DNA of 64,000 bases from Udeniomyces pyricola (taxonomy: Eukaryota > Basidiomycota > Tremellomycetes > Cystofilobasidiales > Mrakiaceae). The position numbers and the translations under genes are program-made. Of this stretch, positions 22,301 to 34,794 are shown piece by piece (position 1 is the first letter of the stretch; every line of letters begins with the position of its first letter). The notes below the pieces were generated by a model that was not told where the DNA came from, did no database searches, and saw nothing but the letters and a program-made list of their open reading frames with translations. The stretch lies in the NCBI GenBank assembly GCA_039545295.1, contig BCIK01000024.1:258130-322129 (forward strand), read 5' to 3'.

Positions 22301-25292
22301 AAGGCCGATGCTTCGGACGACGGTGCCGACCTCATCACCATCCGAGGCCCTTCATCTGAGGCTCAGCGAGTTGAGAAGGAAATCCTCCGAATTGTCGACG
22401 AGGCTAAGAATCACCAGATCGAGAATGGCTACGTATGTCTTAGATCTCTCCATCGTCTCTGATGTGACTTTTCTCTCTGGAGCTCACCCTCTTTCTTTTT
22501 GCCATTCCCCATTTTTGCCGCATCTTACAGGTCGCCTCGTTCTCCGTCGACCGAGCGCACGTCGGTCACCTCGTGGGTTCGGCCGGTTCGGCCATCAACA
22601 AGCTTCGAGACGAGCTTAGCGTCAACATCCAGTTTGATGACGACTCTTCGTCTGCTGGCGGTTTCACGGACGCCAAGAACGGCGACAAGAAGAAGAAGCC
22701 TTCTTCGTCCTCAGCCAAGGCCACGTGCAAGGTCGGTCTGATAGTCCTTCGCATCTACATGGCGTGGCGAGAGTTGGTCGCTGCCGCATGTTGGCTGACT
22801 TTGATTCATCTCATACTCAGATTACTGGACGAAAGGAGGCTGCCGAAGAGGCCAAAAGGCGTTTGTTGGCCCAAGTTGAGCGACTCGTGAGTGATATATC
22901 AATTCGCTTCAGACGTTCTCTTTCCCTTGCTTCTTCCGAAGGAGACGTCACTGATTTCTGTTCTCTCAACACTGTTACTTTTTTTTTGCCTTTGTGCGGT
23001 CGTGCCTTTGTCGTGTATACAGGCCGATGAGACCTCCATCTCCATCATCATCCCGCGAGCTTACCATGCAGGCCTAATCGGTTCGAGCGGCAAGTACGCT
23101 ATCCGACTCGAGGAGAAGTACGGTGTCAAGATCACCTTCCCCAAGAACGACCGTGAAGGATCCGATCAGAAGCCCGACGAGGTCCTCATCCGAGGTGGCA
23201 AGAAGGGCGTCGCGAGCGCAAAGGCAGAGCTCATGGAGGCTGCCGATTACGAGAAGGAGACGGGGCAGTCCCTCACCTTTACGATCCCGTCGAGAGCCGT
23301 CGCCCGAGTTCTCGGCAAGGCTGGCTCGCAAATCAACGAGATCAAGGAGGAGACCGACGCTCAGATCGACGTCGAGAAGGCCGACTCGAGCACTCCGACG
23401 ACCAACATCACGTACGTCACCGATGTTTCTCGCTTTATCGTTGTTTGACAGGAATGACGGCGGCTGATTGTCTTTCAACCCACTCGGTTTCGCTTTCCCT
23501 GTCTGTGTCGTTGTCTTCAGCGTCCGAGGCACCAAGAAAGCCATCAACGCTGCTAAGGCCGCCATCCTTGCTGTTGCTTCTCAGGTTGGGGAGGAGACCA
23601 CTTTGACTGTGGAGATTGATCAGCAGTACCACCGATCCATCATCGGTCAGGGTGGATCTAACCTCCGAGCCCTCATCGTCTCGTGTGGCGGTCCCGAAGA
23701 ATCTCGGCAGCAGGCCGGTCTCGTCTCTTTGTAAGTCGCATCTCTTTGCTGGGTTATCTTCAGGTTTGCAAGTTGACTGAAGGGATATGCACTGACGCGG
23801 GTCAACTTCAAACTGTATGGCCGTTTTCAGCCCCAAGGGCAACGACAGCAACGAGGTACGACTTCGAGGCGAGCCTGCGCTCGTCAAGAAGATCCAAGCC
23901 GAACTCGAACGCGTCGCTGGCGAGTTCAAGGACCGAGTCACCCTCGGAGTCTCAATTCCCGTCGCGTCGCATGCGTCCAAGATTGGACGAGGAGGATCTG
24001 CTCTGCTTGACCTCCAGAAGAAGACCAACACCACGTACGTGTCTCCTCTCTTCATGTCTTTGACCATATATATTTCGGTAGAAACACACATCGTTCGTAC
24101 TAATCCCATCTTGATCGGACTTTCCTCCCTCTTGATCAGGATTCAATTCCCTGGTTCGAGGCAGTACGGGTCGTTCGGCGAAATCGAGAACGCCGCCGAG
24201 TTGGCTGACGTCGACCCTAAGACGGTCGCCAAGGTCAGCGGTTCGCGCTCGGCCGTCGCCGCCGCTATCGAAGAACTTTCGGTACGTGTCGTACATTCGC
24301 GGATGATCCAAAAGTTAGCTATGTGATATATTGTTATGCGTACTGATGGCATACGTGTTGTCACTCGTCACCATCCTTGTTGTCTTTGCAGAAGGAGGCC
24401 CCTGGTCAGAATGCCTCGTCCCGTCAGCCGCGAGAGGCTCAGCCCGACCAGTTGAGCGCGACGGTCGAGATTCCCAAGATCTACCAAGTCGCTATTGCTG
24501 GTGACAAGGGTATCTTCTTCCGAAACCTACGCAACATTGGCGTCATTGTGGACTCGCCCCCGACGCCAGCCAAGCCTGAGACACCCCGACCGACCAAGTC
24601 TGGCAACTCGGGCTCGTCGGCCCCTGCGGGCCGAATTGACGATGATGAGGATGACTCGAGGGCACCCGCTATTTCCCTCGATTACATGTACGAGGTCTTC
24701 GATCGATTCGATACTAGGGATACCGAGACTGTCACGTGGACGCTCAAGTCCAAAGATCAGGCTGCCCTGGACAAGGCCAAGGAGAGGATGTACGTTTCTC
24801 GTTGAATTTCTTTTAGGTCCACCTCTGTTGTCACCTATGCCTATCTGCGGCTGACATCGAGCATCTCTCGTTGTCGGTTGGTGTCCTTCTTGTGTTTCGT
24901 GTCGTCGTCTTGATCTTACACAGCGATGCCGCCATCAAGGCTCAGTCTCAGGCGTCCAAGCTCGGTGTTCTTTCGGGTCTTCCCCAGTCTGCATTGTACG
25001 TTTCATACCCTTGCCCACCTTTCCTTGGGCTTGCCTCTCTTTATCGGCCACTTTTTGTTTTCTTTTCTAGTCGAGCGCAACCTGATTCCTTTCTCGCTGT
25101 CTTTTCGTCAGTGCCCGTATCGTCGGTACCAAGGGTCAAACCGTCCAGCGTCTCCGGGCCGAATCCGGCGCCGACATCTTCATTCCCCGCGGCGAGTCGG
25201 ACTGCATTGAAATCACGGGCGACGACGAGTCGATCGAGATTGCCAGGCAAGCCATGATCGAGATTGCCTCGAGGCCGTCGAACCGGTACTAA
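19301..25292 (+). CDS. SCP160: Multi-KH-domain RNA-binding protein, Scp160/vigilin family
   Basis: Polysome- and ER-associated RNA-binding protein. Eighteen exons: 19301-19333, 19503-19970, 20183-20239, 20321-20424, 20515-20956, 21126-21311, 21431-21792, 21885-22166, 22255-22432, 22531-22731, 22821-22886, 23023-23411, 23521-23730, 23831-24034, 24140-24281, 24392-24789, 24924-24995, 25112-25292; 3975 nt, 1324 residues. KH loops with GxxG include IIGPKG (about 182), LIGKKGAKM, VVGPKGSVL, LVGSAGSAI, LIGSSGKYA, VLGKAGSQI, IIGQGGSNL, KIGRGGSAL, IAGDKGIFF and IVGTKGQTV. At least one more repeat (FLVGPNADDI) is degenerate, giving eleven or more KH units. An acidic insertion (DSDSDDEETEEP) lies within an early KH unit. 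The N-terminal 100 residues are low-complexity (DPDPFPAFNDE, PAPAPTKAAAAW). Ends SRPSNRY. Confidence 0.93.
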
Positions 25293-25920
25293 AGATTAGA
25301 CGAAGGAAGAATAGAGACAAGGCATGAGTTGCCTCATCTTCTTGCATTCTCTTCTTCTTCTTCTTTTTCTTCTGTCTCTCCTTCATCTTACACCTTTTTT
25401 GAAACAAAAACTAAAAAGACTTGAGGCCTGCCCAGTGGAGTTGCTCCTCACTCCTCTCCGTCTCTTGTCTTTCTTCTTAGCCTCCTCTCCCTTTCATTTC
25501 CTTCCTTTACTCCCTCCTTCGAACTCCTACCCCATTGCTTCTTCCCTTTTCTCTTCCACTTGTTTCTTGTACCTTGTCATGTTGACTTCTTTCTTTGTAG
25601 GATACTGCCAAGCTATATATACAAAAACAAACCTTGTGGTCTATGCATCACACGATTTGATATCTTACCCCCCCCTTCTTCATCCGATCCCGTCATCTTT
25701 CACCACATATTCACAAATCACTTTTTCTTATCGGTTTCGTTACTTCTTTCCGTTCTTTCTTGCTCCCTCGCATTTCTCGGACTCTCTTTATCTCGGATAC
25801 ATGCGTTCTATCTCCTTGGATCTCCGTGCTTCTGACTCTGCGGCGCCCTTGGTATGAAGCAACTCGGCGTATCGATGAGGAGAAAAAAATACAGCAGGCC
25901 GAAAGGACCATAGATGTCAA
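25293..25920. other. Convergent region SCP160 / cyclin H, pyrimidine-rich
   Basis: Strongly T/C-rich on the + strand, the expected look of the SCP160 3' UTR and, in reverse, of the cyclin H 3' UTR. Open frames here are Leu/Phe/Ser low-complexity and are not supported as genes. Confidence 0.65.
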
Positions 25921-28072
25921 TCATTCACCATCATCTGACCTATCTCCTCTTCCCGCTATCAACGCGCCCAGCAAACCTCCACCTTGACGTTCACCTCCAT
26001 TTCCGACGATTCCACCCACTCCGTCAACGCCACCAACGCCCCCACCAACAGATGTCGTGGTACCAGGAACGCCAGGGTCCGGGACGATGATGGCACCAAA
26101 GATGGCTTCGTCGGCTGCTCGAACCGTTCGGGCCTTCGCGGCTTTCACGGCCCGCTTGGCGTCTGCCTCGGCGTCTTCTTCGGCTTTGCGTTTGAGATAC
26201 CTAAGGCGATTGAGAAGAGAGAAAAATAAAAAAAGAGGGAGAGAGAAAGAGAGAGAGATAGGAGAATGGGGAGTCAGTCCAAAGAAACGCATCGAACCTG
26301 AATGACTCTTTTTTTTTTCTTCTTATTCTTCTTGTCCCACACTTCCCTTTCTTCTTCGATCCAGATGCATCTCCTCAAAGGAAAGGAAAAAAAAAAACTC
26401 ACAGTGCGCTTCCAACGATCTTTTCAGGGTTCGAACATAATCTTAGCCTTCGATCGACGTCTTTGATCCTCCCGAGATCGACCGGTCGAGTCCGCTGTGC
26501 TTCGATCTCGCCCTGGATCTCTCGGATGATCTCCATTAGAGCCCCTTTCGTCGTCGTCGTCGTCTTGGTAGTAGAAGAGGAAAGAGAAGGGTGCTTATAA
26601 TCGAGGTAGGATTCGGTGAGGGATGGGTTGACGAGATGCAGGCAAGCCAGAGCGATTTGAGAAGAGGTGTAGGTCAGTTCGAGATCAGTTTGACGGCTTA
26701 GAGCGAGGGGTTCAGAAATGGTCGAGAGGAGCTCGTCGAGAACTGCGTTGGAGGGTACAGTGGGCATAGACTAGGATGTTCGGAAGAGAGAGAGAGAGAG
26801 AGCCGGAAAGAAAGAGAGAGAAAGAGAGAAGAAAGAGTCAATAGCTGAGCGAGATTGATTTGGGGCTTCATTAGATCCCTCATCCATTTTTATTTCTTTA
26901 TTTTTTTCCTTCCGTTCAACTTGTTTCAACAACAAAGTCGATGAGCAGGTATGTAACTTTTGACCGAGAAGGATGAGATCTACCTGAAGGTCGAGCCAGA
27001 AGCCTTTGAACGCCTTGTGTGCATGCCAACATGCAAACTCAAACTGGAGGCTCTGCGCAACGAGGAACTCGAGTTGGAGGACCTCGGAGGCGAGGAGACC
27101 TTTGAAACGGGAGATGAGGGCATCGATAGGGATGAGATGGTTTTCTGTCTTGAGGGCGAGGAAGAGACAGGTCGGCCTGGTGAATGTTATATTGGGGGCA
27201 AAGGGGAGGGGGGGGGGGGGGGGGTTAATAATTGAGAGTAGAGGTGCAAGGAAGGGGGAAGGAGTTAGCTTGGAATGCATATCACTCGAGCGCAAGCAAT
27301 CATGTCATGAACAAATTGCTATCAGGTTTTTCTCTTGAGAAGAGATGAACGACAGAGGAAAACGGGAAATGAAAACAGACATGATCTTTCTCGGATGGTA
27401 ATCCATGCAGGTGTTCCAGAGGTAGAATCGCTTGAGATAACTGAGCGTCGTCGCTTCGACGACTTCAGGCGCGCCGAAGCCTTGAACAGTCCGTGGAACG
27501 ACGGAGAGGTAGTAGTTGACGAGCGAGAGTTCATCCGAGACGGTCAGGTAAGGAATCGTAGAGAGATCGGTCGAGGCAGAGGGAGTGGTTACGGAAGAAC
27601 TTGGGGCAGGGGTAGATGCGGATGAAGACGCGGGAGTGGATGTGGTTGAGGAAAGCGAGGAAGCTGCGAGCTGTACGTTCGTTGGTCAATGGAGAACCGA
27701 ATAAGAAGAGAGTCAGTTTAGTGTCTGTCAATGAGATGAGAGTGAGAGGAAACGAGCGAGCGAGCAGTGGTGAGAACGAGTTGAGTCGTGGTAGGGAACA
27801 CGTCGGTCAAGATGTGGCTGTTAAACGCGTCAAGATGCTGCTTGGCTGGCCGAAGGTTGATCGATAGGCACCTTTTCAGCTTCGACATTGGCTTTGACTA
27901 TCTTGACTGATCGATGGTTAAGCTCGGCCCTCATGCGTACGAGCTTGGAGCTGGAGAAGCGCCAGTGGTTGAACTGGCTGGATTCCTCGTAGAGCGGCCG
28001 AAGCCGACGTTCGGTCGGTGGCTTGGTTTCGATGGGTTGTTGGTTTGAGTGTGGAGGTTTAGAGGGTGCCAT
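25921..28072 (-). CDS. CCL1: Cyclin H homologue (TFIIH kinase cyclin, Ccl1/Mcs2 type)
   Basis: Partner of the CDK-activating kinase in TFIIH, nuclear, acting in transcription and cell cycle. Five exons, complement of 25921-26200, 26403-26770, 26984-27176, 27381-27670, 27872-28072; 1332 nt, 443 residues. Near the N-terminus it has YEESSQFNHWRFSSSKLVRMRAELN, the cyclin H block before the cyclin box. A Ser/Thr/Ala-rich insertion follows in exon 2. Then come LTVSDELSLVNYYL, YLKRFYLWNTCMDYHPRKIM and CLFLALKTEN, and the second fold FKGLLASEVLQLEFLVAQSLQFEFACWHAHKAFKGFWLDLQ. TYTSSQIALACLHLV lies near residue 260. The Lys/Glu/Ala-rich helix (LKRKAEEDAEADAKRA) and Gly-rich tail follow. The start ATG is at 28072. 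The first intron donor (GTGCCT) is weak, so the first junction is the least sure. Confidence 0.85.
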
Positions 28073-28756
28073 GGTAGTGATGATGATGGTGATGAACGGG
28101 AACAATAATGGTGATGTTGTTGATGATGATGATGACGATACAGGGGCGGATGGTTGGAGTGTATGTGTATGGGATGGGTGAATGGAATTCGGTGCAAGGC
28201 CGAGGAATGATCTGTGTGTGGAGATCGATATATATATATATATATATATGAATGAGATCAACGTATCTCATGTGATTGTTGAGATGAGATTGTATATGCG
28301 TATGAGATAGATAGATAACATGCATGGATTCATGTCTACTAGTAATATTGACCTTGTCAGTTATGTTATATATACATACTATATATATATATTATACATA
28401 CTATATATATATATTATACATACTATATACATAATATATATATACACAGTATACATGTCCAGCTCGCGCGCTCGCATGCCATGCCAGCCAACAACAGCAC
28501 GCCAGCTGGTCATTATAGTTAGAGTCACCGACCGCCTCGACAGTCACCCTCCAAACCCACCCTGGACCGCGCAGCGTTTGCATTAGACGACTCCCGATAT
28601 AGCCCCTTCTTCTTCTGCTTCTGCTTCTGCTTCTGCTTTTTCTTCTTCTTCTTCTTCCCACTCATTCACACATACACATATATCCACACACACATATACA
28701 CTCACTCATCCTCCATCCTCCATCCTCCTCCCTCATACATATACCCTCCTGCGACC
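28073..28756. promoter_or_regulatory. Divergent promoter region CCL1 / lectin-like membrane protein
   Basis: 684 bp with several simple repeats: GAT/GATG trinucleotides (about 28076-28140), an AT run (about 28228-28248), a 22-bp AT-rich tandem repeat (28371-28430) and CTTCTG/TTC repeats just before the + strand gene. No gene is supported. Confidence 0.55.
28371..28430. repeat. 22-bp AT-rich tandem repeat
   Basis: TATACATACT followed by an alternating AT stretch recurs at 28371, 28393 and 28415, a period of 22 bp, with the third copy partial. It lies in the CCL1 divergent intergenic region. Confidence 0.85.
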
Positions 28757-31384
28757 ATGAACCAGTCGCTCACCACCCATCTATCCCCCCTCTCCCCACT
28801 ACTCACCTACGGACCCTGCATCTCCTGCGACTGGACCCAGGGCTGGAAGCAAGGCTGGAACAACTCCGGTCCTTGGGACGGGTCCTCTCAGCGATGGGCC
28901 GAGGGCTGGTCGACGGCGTCCAACTTGACCATGGACTTCTCCTTCCAAGGAAGCGCCGTCAGCTTGCTCGTCGGTCAGACGTCTTACTACCGCCTCAACA
29001 TTTTCCTCAATGGGACACTTGCCAAGACCCTCGATGATCTACAAACATCCAATGGCAAGCTCGAGCTCGGTAATCTGCCTTCGGGCACCCACGCGCTTCA
29101 GGCCGTCTTTCAGTCCAAGGAAGCGAACCGGGCACCAAGTCAAGATGGCGTCGCGAGGGTGCTTGGCCTGGATGTCGTCTGGAATGGGTGAGTTCTTTGG
29201 TGTGTTTGAGAAAGTAGCAGTCATCTTCGAGAGCGTTCACGTAATGTTCTCCATGAGATAGACAGAGATCTCAAAGGAGAATGCCGTCGAGACTACCCTG
29301 GGCTCTAGGTTGCTTACGGCTTTGCCTCTTCTTCGTCTCAGGTCATCGGTTAATTCGTCCGTGCTCGACGATTCGGCCTGGACGACACGGACGATTGGAT
29401 ACTCGGCAGGTTGGAACTTCATGTCTATCGTTGACCCTCGTACGTAATGGACAAGTCGTTGGCTCTTTGGACGCTTCCTCACGCTTGCTCGGACCCTAAC
29501 TAATCGAGGTGTTGCCCCTTTCTTATTTGCCTTCTTTCCCCTTCATCGTCTCTCTTTTCGTCGTCAAACCTCGATCCCTATTCGACTCGCGACCCATCCG
29601 CAGCGGACAACGTCATCAACTCGACCGAGGCCACAATTCTCACCCCTTCTCTCTCAAACTCTCAAAACTCATCCCTGAGCTGGACGGGCTACAACGGATC
29701 CTCGCTGTCCTTTGACTTTTCGGGCAATTACCTCACTGTTCTCGCCCCGCTCACAGCATCCCTCCCGCTCGGCTCGTTCGTCCCCTTGATCGACTCGGTA
29801 TCATATCCAACTGTCAACCTTTCGCGTAATCTGGCCCCTGCTACAGAGGACTCGAGTACCGTCAGCCGCGAGGTCGTCTGGCATCAGGCCGGCTTGGGTG
29901 ATGGACCTCACTCGGTCACCCTGAGAAACGTTGGAAGCTCTATCTTCATCATTGATGCGTTCAACTTTGGCACGGTCGAACAACAGTCAGTCTGCTTCTT
30001 TTCCTTTCCTAACGGACCAGTAGATTTCGAGATGAATTCAATGTTAACTGCGGACTGATTCGATTACTACGGGGCCGGATCTATCTCTCCTCTCTCCTCT
30101 GTTCCTATTGACCATACCGTCTCAGGCCTATCTCAGTACCAAGCTCGACCAGCTCCTCGGTCTCCTCTGCCTCTTCATCCTCCACTCCTACAACTATCGA
30201 TGTCGACTCGGGTGCTTCCAGCCTCTTTCAGAATGGCTCGTCGAGCGTTGGCATCATCATCGCTATCGCAGTCGGAGCTGCTGGTTTGCTTGGTGAGCTC
30301 TTAAGCCAAGTCTAAAAGTTCAGGGTGGGTGTGCGATGGTCTCATCTTTCATGGCGACTGATCTGTCAACATTCCCTATGAACTAGGTCTTCTCCTACTA
30401 CTCGTTTACAAACGATTCCGCCCATCGCGTTCTACGCCTAATCGTCGATCTGGCATCGGCGGCCTGGCCATCAAACGGTTCTCGAATCATCCCAACCACG
30501 CTTCAACTCTTTTCTCCCCTTCAGCAGGCTCGACCCGGTCCTTTACGCCCCTGATCAACCTTCAGTCCTCGGCCTCGGCCATTGCGCTCAACTCGTCAAC
30601 CTCGACGAGCAGCTCCAATCTCGCCCTTACCCCTGCCACGATCTGGGCCTCTCGCAACCATGCCCATCCTCAGCAGCCCTCGATGCTCCATCCCATCTCC
30701 ACTTCCGCTTCCACTTCTTCTCTCTCGCCTTCTGTCGTTGGGTCCAACCCGACCAATAATGACGCTCGACAGCTGGGTGCCGCTGGCTCGTCCAACTCAT
30801 TTGAACCCCTCTTTGGCGATGGCGGACCTCCTCGTCGACCCGAGATGGATTCTCGTCAATCAAGCGTCACGTTTGGCCTGCCTCGGACTGTCGTGCCCGA
30901 GCCGAGGCGTCTGGTCTCGCAGGCGGGAGAGATTGGCGATATGCTCATCGTTGCCGGGCGACCGGCGAGTAGCGAGGCGGGAGAAGTCGGCATCATGAGT
31001 GGCAGTTCAGAGGGTCATGGCAAGGGACATGGTGAGGAGGATGAGGAGCGGGAGATGGAGGGCCGACGTGCGACGTTCCAAACGACGGGAACAGGCTCAG
31101 TCTATTCCCTTGGAGACTCGTACTATACCCTTGACGACGAACTTCACCGTCGGAGCGGTCAGCAACACTCGATGGACTTCCAACCCATGAACAATGGCGA
31201 AAACGCCTCGGAGCTGGACTCGAGGTCGAGGACCCCGCCGGGGCACTCGTCGATGGAAACCATGATGAACGATAGTGGAGCCGATGGTGCAGGAGAGGCC
31301 GTTGAGATGAGGCGAAGGAATGGGGGAGGCGAGAACGGAACGCCCGACTTTTCTCGCCTTCACCCTTCTGGCAACTACTTTTAA
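28757..31384 (+). CDS. Single-pass membrane protein with two extracellular lectin-like beta-sandwich modules
   Basis: Unrecognised by name, but a common basidiomycete architecture. Five exons: 28757-29187, 29342-29439, 29604-29985, 30126-30292, 30387-31384; 2076 nt, 691 residues. Residues about 20-150 and 180-305 look like two galactose-binding-type modules. The first has FSFQGSAVSLL then LGNLPSGTHALQAVF. The second has LSFDFSGNYLTVL then LGDGPHSVTLRNVGSSIFIIDAFNF. A Ser/Thr-rich stalk and a membrane segment at about 345-368 (VGIIIAIAVGAAGLLGLLLLLVY) follow, with KRFRP as stop-transfer. The cytosolic tail of about 320 residues is Ser-rich and low-complexity. N-x-S/T sites (NNS, NLT, NGT, NSS) in the first half fit an extracellular location. 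No cleavable signal peptide is obvious at the chosen start. Confidence 0.7.
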
Positions 31385-32749
31385 AGTTTGAACCGAGTGA
31401 CTCATCATTCTCCCTGCTGTCCCTCCTCTGGCCTGGCTCTCTTGAACCTTCCCCTTGCATATTTCGTTTCTGATCCTACTCTAGCTTCCATCCTTTCCTT
31501 CTCGTGAAGTCTTTATCTCCCCTGATTTTTTTTTCTCTTTCTCTCTTCTTGAGGAGCATCAATTTTATTGAATAACCATAATCAGCTCAGGCTCCGGACT
31601 GCTTTCTACATCATTTGCACCTGCTCTCCCCCCCCCCCTTCATACTTCCATTTTCTCTCCATCTCTCTTCTCCTCCTTTCCAAGTACATTCATCTCTCTC
31701 TATCTAATGGCCGTTCACCACCTCCTTCTTCACCCTATCTTCTTCTTCTCTTCTTATTTCATTGCACTCCTCTATCTTGCTCTCTCTTTCTATCATCATC
31801 TTGCCCGAGTCTATGACCACTCTCGACGTTCCTTCTTCCATCGATGTGTGACTCTTCTAGCCTTTCTCTCATCATTTTGTTCGTTGTTCTCTTCCTTTCA
31901 TCATTCTCATCACCATCACCATCATCAATCGACATCGACATCTTCAAAAATACCTGATCCGTCATTCTGCCTTTTTTTTTTTTTTTGTCTTTCCTTTTTC
32001 TTCGGGCCGTCGTGTTACTCCTCAAGGCTGATGATCCTTGATCGAGGCTTCTGGTACCGGTGTTATCTACTACAGTAGCTTTGATTCGGAACCCGATGAC
32101 ACTTGCGAATTCTTCTTACTAGATCCGACGTCGATATTCGATCCATGCCGGACACTCCGATATCCGTCGTCCTCCTCTCGTTTCCTTTCTTTTGTTTTTT
32201 TTTCTGCATCGCGATTCATGATAGATTGATAGTTTCACGATCTCAGTGCATGCAGTCCCCACGTATAGCGTCTATACGTCGTGGAAACTGCGTCCATCCG
32301 CACCTAAATTGTTTACAGTACGGCATGATGTGGAGATATATGTGTATATATATGTATATCGTAAGGTTGTACGTCTTAAGTCTCATTCACTATATACCCT
32401 CAATTCCCTTGTCCCGCTTTCAGCACACTGCATGCTCAAACACAACAGTATCATCGACCCGACGAGCAACAAAGCAACAAGCAAGAGAAAAAAAAAAGCA
32501 AATAGAATAGAATAGAAAAGGCTGGAGAACAAGATCAAAGCAGGATGCACGATAGATGAGGGATCAAAGAGGTGAAAGGGCAAGGTATGGGTGTTATGTG
32601 TACGAAACGCGAAGTGAAAAAAGAGAGAAGAGGGGGGGGGGGGGGGAAGGGAGAAAGAGTGTCTAAGATTGGCATGTACGGGAGGGAGGCGGCGGGAGGG
32701 GGTTAAGGAAAAAAAAACAAAGGCAAGCTCGAGATACGACCAAGCGAGC
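31385..32749. other. Convergent region between membrane-protein gene and CPA1
   Basis: 1365 bp. The first half is T/C-rich on the + strand, with a poly-T run near 31972-31986. The second half is purine-rich with a G-tract near 32633-32646. Open frames are Ser/Leu/Phe or His-rich low complexity. I see only 3' UTR-like sequence. Confidence 0.6.
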
Positions 32750-34694
32750 TTAAGCCGAGATGGCAGCCTGAACCTTGTCCATGACACTCGTCTGGGCCGT
32801 CATGGGCGCGGCAAACTCCTTGCCCCTGCACGCGTCGAGGAAGTCGGTGAACATCTCGATCGTATCGAGCGGGCCACCGGCCGACTCAGGGTGGAACTGA
32901 ACACCCCAGATCTTCTTGCCCGAAGCCGGGGTCGAGATGATACCTTCGACGGAAGAATCGTTGGCCTAGATGACGGGAGGATAACACGGAACAGGAAAGG
33001 AAATAACAAAGATGATGAGTACCGCGTTCAGAATGGAGAAGAAGAAAACACAACGAAACTCAAATAAAGAAATCAAAGATCAGGGTCGACAAAGAACGTA
33101 CGTTGATGAACCAAGGCTCGAATCCATCGGGGAACTTCTCAGTCAACTCGACAGCGTACTGATGGTTCTGGGACTGTTACAACGAACAAACGGCGAACAA
33201 TTGTTAGGATCATGACATCCTTGACAAGAAAGAGACTTGAGTCAGACATGGACCAAGCAGGAAGAGGACGAACAGTAATGTAGACTCGACCCGACTTGAT
33301 GGAACCCGAGTTGGCGAGGGCAAGAACCGGCTGGTTGTGGCCTCGGTTACCGAACTGCATTCGGTAGACGTCCATGCCAGCGGCGAGACCAAGAATCTGG
33401 TTGCCCATGCTGTTACATTAGAAATCGCGGAATCCAATAAGACAAGTTCAGATGTATCAGCTTCCGATTTGGGGGTTCGAGTTTCGGGAGTTGAGTCCGA
33501 TGAGAGTCAGAACATAGCAAACAAGCATGTCCTTCAGACTAACCAAATACCAAAGACAGGTTTGTTCCACTCCTGGATCGTCTTTCGAACGTTCTCAACG
33601 GCGGGCATGATCGACTTGGGGTCACCAGGTCCGTTGGTGAGGAAGAGACCGTCGTACTAATGATTCAAACGAGCCGATGATCAAGGGACAAAAAGGGAAA
33701 GGAACGAACGAGGTTCATCACAGTAAGACTTGCGTTCGTGTCTCGTGCGATAAGAGAGAAAGTGCAACGACATCTACAAGATACGAACCTGGTCTCGCTC
33801 AGGGTTGAAGTCGTAGTTCCAGGGGAGGACAGTGACCTTAGCGTTTCGCTTGACGAGAGACCTCAAGATGTTGGCCTTGGTTCCAAAGTCGAGGACGGCA
33901 ATGTGAACGTCTCCGTCCGGGTTGAGGGTGTAGGGCTCCTTGGTCGAGACTCGGTCGATGAGGTTCTCCTTGCTGGGCTCCCAGTAGTCCTCTCGCTTGG
34001 GCGCGGGCTTGGCAACCTCCTCCTCTCCGACGGCAATCCTGCCGAGGGTCGTTCCCTGGTCTCGAAGAAGGGTCGTGACGGCTCGGGTGTCGATACCCGA
34101 GATTCCAGGGACGTTGTGTCGCTCGCACCACTCGTGAAGGGACTCGACGGCGAGGTAGTGAGAGTGCTTGAGCGCGACGTCAGTCACGATGACACCGGAG
34201 CACTTGACACCGTCAGACTCCATCTGAGGGATTCCCGGGATGGAATCGAGAGGCTTGTTGGAGGGGACACCATAGTTGCCAATGAGGGGCGAGGTGAAGA
34301 CGAGGATCTGACCAAGGTACGAGGGGTCGGTCATAGACTCGGTGTCTGCACGGCCAAGATGGTTTGAAATGGTTTGGAATTGGGTGAGTATGAGCAGCAG
34401 AAAACAAATGGCAAAGATGATATAGTAGGAGAGAGAGGAAGAAAAAAAAAGGGCGAGGCGCGAGGACTGACAGCTGGTGATGGAGGTCGAAAAGACGGTC
34501 TCGCCCCAGATGGACTTTTGGCTTCCGAAGCTCGTGCCGGTGAAGGACTGGCCCGACTGAAGGTGGAGCGTCGCCGGGATCGTCTTGGCGATCGTAGGCG
34601 GGACCGCAGTGGCCAGCGACCTCTGGAAGAGGGACGGAGTCGAAGCCGAGGCGGTCGCTCGTCGGGCAAAGTTGTTGAGAAGGGAGAAGGACAT
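32750..34694 (-). CDS. CPA1: Carbamoyl-phosphate synthase (arginine-specific), small glutaminase subunit
   Basis: Glutaminase subunit that feeds ammonia to the large subunit for carbamoyl phosphate and hence arginine. Six exons, complement of 32750-32965, 33102-33173, 33274-33409, 33544-33656, 33789-34345, 34472-34694; 1317 nt, 438 residues. The N-terminus (MSFSLLNNFARRATASAS, then SLFQRSLATAV) is a mitochondrial presequence, as in filamentous fungi and unlike yeast. Then TESMTDPSYLGQIL, SGIDTRAVTTLLRDQG and the amidotransferase fold VLDFGTKANI, LFLTNGPGDP, GIC|MGNQILGLA. The nucleophile Cys298 codon is split by an intron. QFHPESAGGP supplies His392 and Glu394. The start at 34694 has an ACCACCATG context. 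The leader carries a spliced attenuator-peptide ORF (see 34795-35112), so arginine-dependent translational control is expected. Confidence 0.95.
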
Positions 34695-34794
34695 GGTGGT
34701 GATGGCGAAAGTGAGGGGACGAGGCGAGGCGCGGGTGGGTTGGGTTTTTAAAAAGGTGGAAGGTCGGTTGTACGTGAGGGTGTGCGGAGAGGTT

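Noticed and set aside
31568..32515. Several + strand open frames between the lectin-like gene and CPA1
   Set aside because: Ser/Leu/Phe/His low complexity from pyrimidine-rich 3' UTR-like DNA, with no splice-linked continuation.
33466..33490. GGGGGTTCGAGTTTC resembling a tRNA B box, in a CPA1 intron
   Set aside because: The B-box consensus is not fully met, and no A box or foldable acceptor and anticodon arms were found around it.
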